Positions 59,628 to 64,000 of a stretch of 64,000 nucleotides of DNA are shown here, piece after piece. Source of the DNA: an uncultured Mycoplasmatota bacterium (GTDB lineage: Bacteria; Bacillota_I; Bacilli_A; RF39; UBA660); contig CAMYVW010000002.1 of assembly GCA_947302655.1 (NCBI GenBank), positions 62,001 to 126,000 of the forward strand, given 5' to 3'. The position numbers and the translations under genes are program-made. Every line of letters begins with the position of its first letter. Positions within the stretch are counted from its first letter, which is position 1. The notes beneath the pieces are model-generated. The model was not told the origin of the DNA, made no database searches, and worked only from the letters and a program-made list of their open reading frames with translations.

Positions 59628-59639
59628 CTTTTTGTGTCT

Positions 59640-59732
59640 GGAGGAATACCCAAGTCCGGTTGAAGGGACTGGTCTTGAAAACCAGGAGGTCGCGTAATCG
59701 GCGCAGGGGTTCGAATCCCTTTTCCTCCGCCA
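59640..59732 (+). tRNA. tRNA-Ser (anticodon TGA)
   Basis: A class II tRNA of about 93 nt; anticodon stem CTGGT/ACCAG with loop CTTGAAA, long variable arm, acceptor GGAGGAA/TTCCTCC and encoded CCA. Confidence 0.96.
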
Positions 59733-59741
59733 CTTAAATAT

Positions 59742-59818
<77 letters not shown>

Positions 59819-59822
59819 ATTT

Positions 59823-59898
59823 GGTTCCGTAGTGTAGCGGTTATCACGTCTGCCTGTCACGCAGAAGATCGCGGGTTCAATTCCCGTCGGAACCGCCA
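59823..59898 (+). tRNA. tRNA-Asp (anticodon GTC)
   Basis: Acceptor GGTTCCG/CGGAACC, anticodon loop CTGTCAC in CTGC-CTGTCAC-GCAG, encoded CCA. Confidence 0.96.
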
Positions 59899-59902
59899 TG
59901 TT

Positions 59903-59978
<76 letters not shown>

Positions 59979-59987
59979 TTTTATAAA

Positions 59988-60010
59988 TTAAGCCATCATG
60001 GCTTTTTTTT
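59988..60010 (+). terminator. Terminator of the first tRNA operon
   Basis: AAGCCA and TGGCTT around TCA, followed by T's. It also lies at the 3' end of the convergent helicase gene. Confidence 0.8.
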
Positions 60011-61409
60011 ATGTTTCATTTACGAAAATGGAACTATTTTTTTTATTAATTATCATATATAAATCAGATTTTGTCCTTGTTAGTGCAACATAAAATAACC
60101 GACGTTCTTCTGCGTGCCGTATTGGTTCGTTACAATTAATAAGTTTTTCCTCAATTTTTAAAACTTTACTTGAAGGAAATCCATTATTTCCTGATGTTAG
60201 ATTTATGATAATTACAACATCAGCTTCAAGACCTTTGGCACTATGAATTGTCATGAAACGAATATTTTCTTTTGTTATACCATCTATTATAAATTTATTA
60301 TTAACATAATTTATTCTTTTTGATGTGTAATTGTTGATATCATAATTATTTCTTGATAATATCAACACTTCTTTATTCTCGGGAATCTTTGTAAAAATCT
60401 TATATAAACATTTAGAATTATTCATTGTGTATATTTTTTTGTATATTCCTTTATTATTATTGTTTGAAATAATTGTTTTTTTAATTTGCATTTTATTTTT
60501 TAAAATAAACTTAGTTGATATATTAATTATTTTTTGTGGACATCTATATGTATTTTGAATAAAGTATTTTTTTGCATTTTTATATCTTTTTTCAAAATCT
60601 AAAAATAAAGAAATATTTGATCCACTAAAGCGATATATAGATTGCCAGTCATCACCGACAACAGTTAAAATCGCATGATTTTTATTTACTAAGGCTTCTA
60701 GAAATTTTTCCCTTATAAATGATATATCTTGATATTCATCAACTAGAATATGCTTGTATTGTGGATAGATTCGAGTACTTTTAATGATACGGGTAGCTTT
60801 AATTATAATATCGTCAAAATCAAGTAAATTATTTTCTTCCAGATCTATTTGATAAATGTTAAGAATTTTAGTCGCGCAGTATATTAATATTTTTTCTGTT
60901 TTACTAAATTTTTTCGATTGTAGATTTTTAATTTCTACATTATTTGTTTTTATAATTTTACAGATGTTTTTAAGTGTGTTTGATAGACTTGTTGAACTAT
61001 CTGATAATAATATTTTTTCATATCTCTTATCACTATATTTGCTTGTTTTATCACTGAATCTATAATATAGGTATTTTTTAAGTTTATCAGGAATATTTTC
61101 TAAAAATTTTCTTATAACATCATAAATTATATACTCATCAGCTATATCATAATCTTCTTTAATATATTCTAGGGCTAGCTTATGAAATGTTAATATTTTA
61201 ATATTATATTTACATTTTTCTTTTAAATTATTTACAGTTTCATTTGTAAACGATATAGCAAGTATTTCTTTTTCATTTACACCTGATGTTATTATTTTTT
61301 TTATCTTTTTTAGAAGTGTAGTCGTCTTTCCACAGCCGGCTCCAGCAATGATTATTGAATGATTTTTTAAACAATCAGATGCTTTTTCTTGATCGATATC
61401 ATTTTTCAT
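60009..61409 (-). CDS. Short UvrD/Rep-like DNA helicase (466 aa)
   Basis: Superfamily 1 helicase with all core motifs: I IIAGAGCGKTTTLLKKI (about residue 20), Ia AISFTNETV, II LVDEYQDI (about 225), III VGDDWQSIYRFSGS (about 250), IV NTYRCPQKI, V IHSAKGLEADVVI (about 380) and VI EERRLFYVALTRTKSDL. It is about 200 residues shorter than UvrD/PcrA; the 2B-type insertion appears reduced, as in HelD or UvrD-like small helicases. ATG 61409 follows AAAGGA; the longer frame overlaps alr's leader. Confidence 0.88.
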   Translation of the reverse strand: MKNDIDQEKASDCLKNHSIIIAGAGCGKTTTLLKKIKKIITSGVNEKEILAISFTNETVNNLKEKCKYNIKILTFHKLALEYIKEDYDIADEYIIYDVIRKFLENIPDKLKKYLYYRFSDKTSKYSDKRYEKILLSDSSTSLSNTLKNICKIIKTNNVEIKNLQSKKFSKTEKILIYCATKILNIYQIDLEENNLLDFDDIIIKATRIIKSTRIYPQYKHILVDEYQDISFIREKFLEALVNKNHAILTVVGDDWQSIYRFSGSNISLFLDFEKRYKNAKKYFIQNTYRCPQKIINISTKFILKNKMQIKKTIISNNNNKGIYKKIYTMNNSKCLYKIFTKIPENKEVLILSRNNYDINNYTSKRINYVNNKFIIDGITKENIRFMTIHSAKGLEADVVIIINLTSGNNGFPSSKVLKIEEKLINCNEPIRHAEERRLFYVALTRTKSDLYMIINKKNSSIFVNET

Positions 61410-61488
61410 TTTACTTTTTCCTTTCGTCTTTAAATACAAAAATGTAATGTTTATGATAAAATTAAATATAATGAATAGAGGTGTCATC

Positions 61489-62607
61489 ATGTATAGGCAA
61501 ACATATTTAGAAGTTGATTGCTCAAAGTATAGAAGTAATCTTAAAAAGATTATGCAATTTAATAAAAACTATAAATATTATTTTGGAGTTGTTAAGAATA
61601 ATTGTTATCATCATGGGCTTTATCTTGTCAGAATTATGAAAGAATTAGGAATAAACTATTTTGCTGTTTCTTCCATTGAGGAAGCTTTAGATGTTCGTAA
61701 GTATGATGACTCTACGCCAATTCTTTGTTTGGAGCCAGTAGACTTAGATTATGTTTATGATGCTATTAACAATAATATAACGTTAACAATTTCTTCACTT
61801 GATGAAGCTAAAAAATTATCAAGTTTAAAGTTTTCAGATAAATTAAATATTCATTTTAAAATTGATTCTGGAATGAATAGATTAGGTTTTAAATCAAAAT
61901 ATGAACTTAAAAACGCTTTTGATGAATTATCAAATCATAATAATATTTTCATTGAAGGAATTTATACTCATTTTGCAACAGAAGGTTTAAACGATAAATT
62001 CTATGATATTCAAGTTAAAAACTTTTTAGATATTACATCACTAATAGATTTAGGTAATATACCTATTGTTCATGTTGATAGGTCATATACATCACTTATT
62101 CATGAAAAACACAACTTTGCTAATGGATTTAGAATTGGTTTAAGTATGTACGGTTATTTACCAGCTGTAAGTAGAAAATATAACAAAAGAAATATTTTTT
62201 CTCTTGAATTAAAACCAGTATTATCATTATTTTCTAGTGTTATTGCTTTAAGAAATGTATCTAAAGGTGAATTTGTTGGATATGGAGCTAGGTATAAAGC
62301 TAAATATGACACTATTATTGCAACAATTCCTTGCGGCTATGCTGATGGTGTTTCTTTAGATTTTAAATATGTATATATTAAAAACTATAAATACAAAATT
62401 GTTGCAGAATGTATGGACATGGTAATGATTGAGGTAGATGATCAAGTAAAAATAGGGGATAGAGTTGAATTTTTTGGTATAAATCAATCAGCAAGTGAAG
62501 TTGCTAAACGTATAAAGATCATAGACCATAAGTTCCTTAATTTATTTTCTAATCGCGTTCCTGTTGTATATATCGACGGAAAAAGTTCTTTTGAGGTTAA
62601 ATATTAG
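61489..62607 (+). CDS. alr: Alanine racemase
   Basis: A 372-residue PLP enzyme that makes D-Ala for peptidoglycan. The PLP lysine is in YFGVVKNNCYHHG (about residue 36), the barrel motifs HFKIDSGMNRLGF and IYTHFA follow, and the second catalytic Tyr is in VGYGARYKAKYDT (about residue 265), with CGYADG and MDMVMIEV. The family more often has KANAYGHG, so other amino-acid racemases are possible. ATG 61489 follows AGAGGTG. Divergent from the helicase gene. Confidence 0.9.
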   Translation: MYRQTYLEVDCSKYRSNLKKIMQFNKNYKYYFGVVKNNCYHHGLYLVRIMKELGINYFAVSSIEEALDVRKYDDSTPILCLEPVDLDYVYDAINNNITLTISSLDEAKKLSSLKFSDKLNIHFKIDSGMNRLGFKSKYELKNAFDELSNHNNIFIEGIYTHFATEGLNDKFYDIQVKNFLDITSLIDLGNIPIVHVDRSYTSLIHEKHNFANGFRIGLSMYGYLPAVSRKYNKRNIFSLELKPVLSLFSSVIALRNVSKGEFVGYGARYKAKYDTIIATIPCGYADGVSLDFKYVYIKNYKYKIVAECMDMVMIEVDDQVKIGDRVEFFGINQSASEVAKRIKIIDHKFLNLFSNRVPVVYIDGKSSFEVKY

Positions 62608-62637
62608 TTAATATTTGTACTTTTTTTGAAAACACTA

Positions 62638-62666
62638 TTGACTTATTTTCATTAAAATGATATATT
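62638..62666 (+). promoter_or_regulatory. Promoter of the second tRNA operon
   Basis: TTGACT (62638-62643) and TATATT (62661-62666) are separated by 17 bp. Confidence 0.8.
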
Positions 62667-62694
62667 TATTTACGTCCAGAGAACGGGCGATGTC

Positions 62695-62771
62695 GGGCGT
62701 TTAGCTCAGTTGGTTAGAGCACTTGCCTTACAAGCAAGGGGTCATAGGTTCGAGTCCTATATCGCCCACCA
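62695..62771 (+). tRNA. tRNA-Val (anticodon TAC)
   Basis: Acceptor GGGCGTT/ATCGCCC with a U6-U67 mismatch, anticodon stem CTTGC/GCAAG with loop CTTACAA, encoded CCA. A GGGCGAT copy lies 10 nt upstream (62685-62691). Confidence 0.95.
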
Positions 62772-62778
62772 TTTTTTT

Positions 62779-62854
<76 letters not shown>

Positions 62855-62864
62855 TCTTTTTTTT

Positions 62865-62948
62865 GGAGGGATAGCGAAGTGGTCAAACGCGGCAGACTGT
62901 AAATCTGTTCCTTCGGGTTCCATGGTTCAAATCCATGACCCTCCACCA
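62865..62948 (+). tRNA. tRNA-Tyr (anticodon GTA)
   Basis: Class II tRNA, 84 nt, acceptor GGAGGGA/ACCCTCC, anticodon loop CTGTAAA, long variable arm, encoded CCA. Its charged state should control tyrS through the T-box. Confidence 0.95.
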
Positions 62949-62956
62949 CTTTTTAA

Positions 62957-63032
62957 TGCCTCGTAGCCAAGTGGTAAGGCATCAGACTTTGACTCTGACA
63001 TTCCGCAGGTTCGAATCCTGCCGAGGCAACCA
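62957..63032 (+). tRNA. tRNA-Gln (anticodon TTG)
   Basis: Acceptor TGCCTCG/CGAGGCA, anticodon loop CTTTGAC, encoded CCA. Confidence 0.95.
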
Positions 63033-63038
63033 TATAAT

Positions 63039-63114
63039 GTCCCGTTAGCTCAGCTGGTAGAGCATTTGACTTTTAATCAAAGGGTCCCGAGTTCGAATCT
63101 CGGGCGGGACACCA
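63039..63114 (+). tRNA. tRNA-Lys (anticodon TTT)
   Basis: Acceptor GTCCCGT/GCGGGAC, anticodon loop CTTTTAA, encoded CCA. Confidence 0.96.
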
Positions 63115-63124
63115 TTTTATTAGT

Positions 63125-63146
63125 AAAGCTGTAAAGCTTTTTTTAT
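63125..63146 (+). terminator. Terminator of the second tRNA operon
   Basis: AAAGCT and AGCTTT around GTAA, followed by T's. Confidence 0.7.
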
Positions 63147-63157
63147 TTGATTAAATC

Positions 63158-63186
63158 TTGCATTTTCAAATATTATATAATATAAT
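63158..63186 (+). promoter_or_regulatory. Promoter of tRNA-Arg/tRNA-Pro
   Basis: TTGCAT (63158-63163) and TATAAT (63181-63186) are separated by 17 bp. Confidence 0.75.
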
Positions 63187-63210
63187 GAATATGCGTGAAA
63201 AAAGTGTTTT

Positions 63211-63287
63211 GCGCTCTTAGCTCAATTGGATAGAGCGTTAGACTACGGATCTAAAGGTTAGGGGTTCGACTCCCTTAGGGCGCACCA
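63211..63287 (+). tRNA. tRNA-Arg (anticodon ACG)
   Basis: Acceptor GCGCTCT/AGGGCGC, anticodon stem TTAGA/TCTAA with loop CTACGGA; encoded CCA. A34 is expected to be deaminated to inosine by TadA. Confidence 0.95.
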
Positions 63288-63295
63288 TTTATTTT

Positions 63296-63372
63296 CGAGA
63301 AGTAGCACAGCTTGGTAGTGCACTTGGTTTGGGACCAAGGGGTCGCAGGTTCGAATCCTGTCTTCTCGACCA
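63296..63372 (+). tRNA. tRNA-Pro (anticodon TGG)
   Basis: Acceptor CGAGAAG/CTTCTCG, anticodon stem CTTGG/CCAAG with loop TTTGGGA; encoded CCA. Confidence 0.95.
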
Positions 63373-63384
63373 TTTTAGTTTTAT

Positions 63385-63408
63385 AAGAACCGTTATGGTT
63401 CTTTTTTT
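63385..63408 (+). terminator. Terminator after tRNA-Pro
   Basis: AAGAACC and GGTTCTT around GTTAT, followed by T's. Confidence 0.8.
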
Positions 63409-63491
63409 GATTCCTTCAATAATATATATATTCTATTAATTCATGATTTCCTTTTTTTGATAACTATGATATTCTTTTTTTGGTGATAGAT

Positions 63492-64000
63492 ATGAATCCC
63501 GATTTAAAATTAGTTCTTGATTCTATAAATAGTAAAGGTTATAAAGCGTTTGTTGTAGGTGGATATGTTCGTGATTATTTAAAATATAATAAAACAAGTA
63601 CTGATATTGATATTGCAACAGATATTCCTTCAAAAGATGTTCTAGATTTATTTTCACAATTTAATCCTAAAGAATTTAAATATGGAACAGTAAAGTTTAA
63701 TATAAACAACTTTAATTTTGATATTGCACATTTTCGAAATGAAAAATTAATTAATAATTCATTATCTGTTGATTTTACAGATTCAATGCATGAAGATTCA
63801 TTCAGAAGAGATTTTACTATCAATGCTATTTATATGGATACTAATTTAGAATTGACTGATTTTCATAATGGATTGGAAGATTTACAAAATAATCTTTTAA
63901 AGTTTATTGGTGATGTAGATATTCGTCTTCAGGAAGATCCAACTAGAATATTAAGATATATTTATTTTCTTACTAAATATGATTTTAAATATGATGAAAT
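63492..64000 (+). CDS. cca: CCA-adding enzyme/poly(A) polymerase family, 3' truncated by window edge
   Basis: Class II tRNA nucleotidyltransferase head domain. Motifs: KAFVVGGYVRDYLL-like start (VVGGYVRDYLK), catalytic DIDIAT (the DxD metal-binding pair), EDSFRRDFTINAIYMD and RLQEDPTRILRYI. All tRNA genes in the window encode CCA, so the enzyme would serve end repair here. GGTGAT precedes the ATG at 63492. The gene continues beyond the window. Confidence 0.93.
   Translation, partial: MNPDLKLVLDSINSKGYKAFVVGGYVRDYLKYNKTSTDIDIATDIPSKDVLDLFSQFNPKEFKYGTVKFNINNFNFDIAHFRNEKLINNSLSVDFTDSMHEDSFRRDFTINAIYMDTNLELTDFHNGLEDLQNNLLKFIGDVDIRLQEDPTRILRYIYFLTKYDFKYDE

Overview
The window is AT-rich bacterial chromosome that uses the standard genetic code: TGG encodes Trp and TGA is used as a stop. 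Strong AAGGAGG-type ribosome sites, two T-box leaders, an fMet-type initiator tRNA, lipobox lipoproteins and a YtxG/YtxH-like pair point to a low-GC Bacillota, class Bacilli. Homologues of Cse60, CotY/CotZ, YunB and probably YutH suggest a spore-forming ancestry. The order yunB, yutD, yutH-like, yutI/nfu recalls the Bacillus subtilis yun/yut region. I cannot name the species; an uncultured gut-type Bacilli lineage is my guess.

Layout. 1-9.4 kb: 5'-truncated GH31 glycosidase; leucine T-box, membrane protein and leuS; three zinc-ribbon membrane proteins; an XRE regulator; a Cse60 homologue; trmB. 9.4-12.2 kb: an envelope operon (lipoprotein, acidic protein, YtxG/YtxH-like pair). 12.2-16.1 kb: a very short tyrosine T-box with tyrS, an FtsW/RodA/SpoVE protein, an orphan PTS EIIB and a CotY/Z homologue behind a sigma-K-like promoter. 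16.2-22.5 kb: a giant pseudopilin-anchored Ig-repeat protein, a lipoprotein, a metallophosphoesterase and a CPBP protease.

22.7-49.4 kb is the centrepiece. About 22 co-oriented genes combine a Tad-type pilus motor (CpaB, CpaF, TadB, TadC and a TadZ-like ATPase) with the core of a Gram-positive type IV secretion system: VirB2-like, VirB6, VirB3/PrgI-like, a split VirB4, a VirB1-like peptidoglycan hydrolase and a VirD4 coupling ATPase. Also present are four pilin-like proteins sharing a short N-terminal signature, two VirB2 modules fused to Cys-rich or large ectodomains, and large secreted proteins. I see no relaxase, integrase or oriT, and housekeeping genes flank the block, so it looks like a resident envelope machine rather than a mobile conjugation module. 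Internal promoters and terminators divide it into several transcription units, and an ORF6N-domain gene carrying a perfect 29-bp palindrome sits inside it.

49.4-64 kb: rhodanese, TVP38-like protein, rmuC, small membrane and lipoproteins, a D,D-carboxypeptidase, a pseudouridine synthase, a ferredoxin with a Cys-rich tail, the yunB/yutD/yutH/nfu group, an S1-domain protein, a short UvrD-like helicase, alr, twelve tRNA genes in three groups, and the start of a CCA-adding enzyme that runs off the right edge. Three cell-wall or sporulation genes (SpoVE/RodA-like, carboxypeptidase, YunB) lack Shine-Dalgarno sequences and have a CATA-type box 4-5 nt before the start codon, suggesting leaderless transcripts from sporulation-type promoters. 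I saw no CRISPR array, insertion sequence, rRNA or replication origin.
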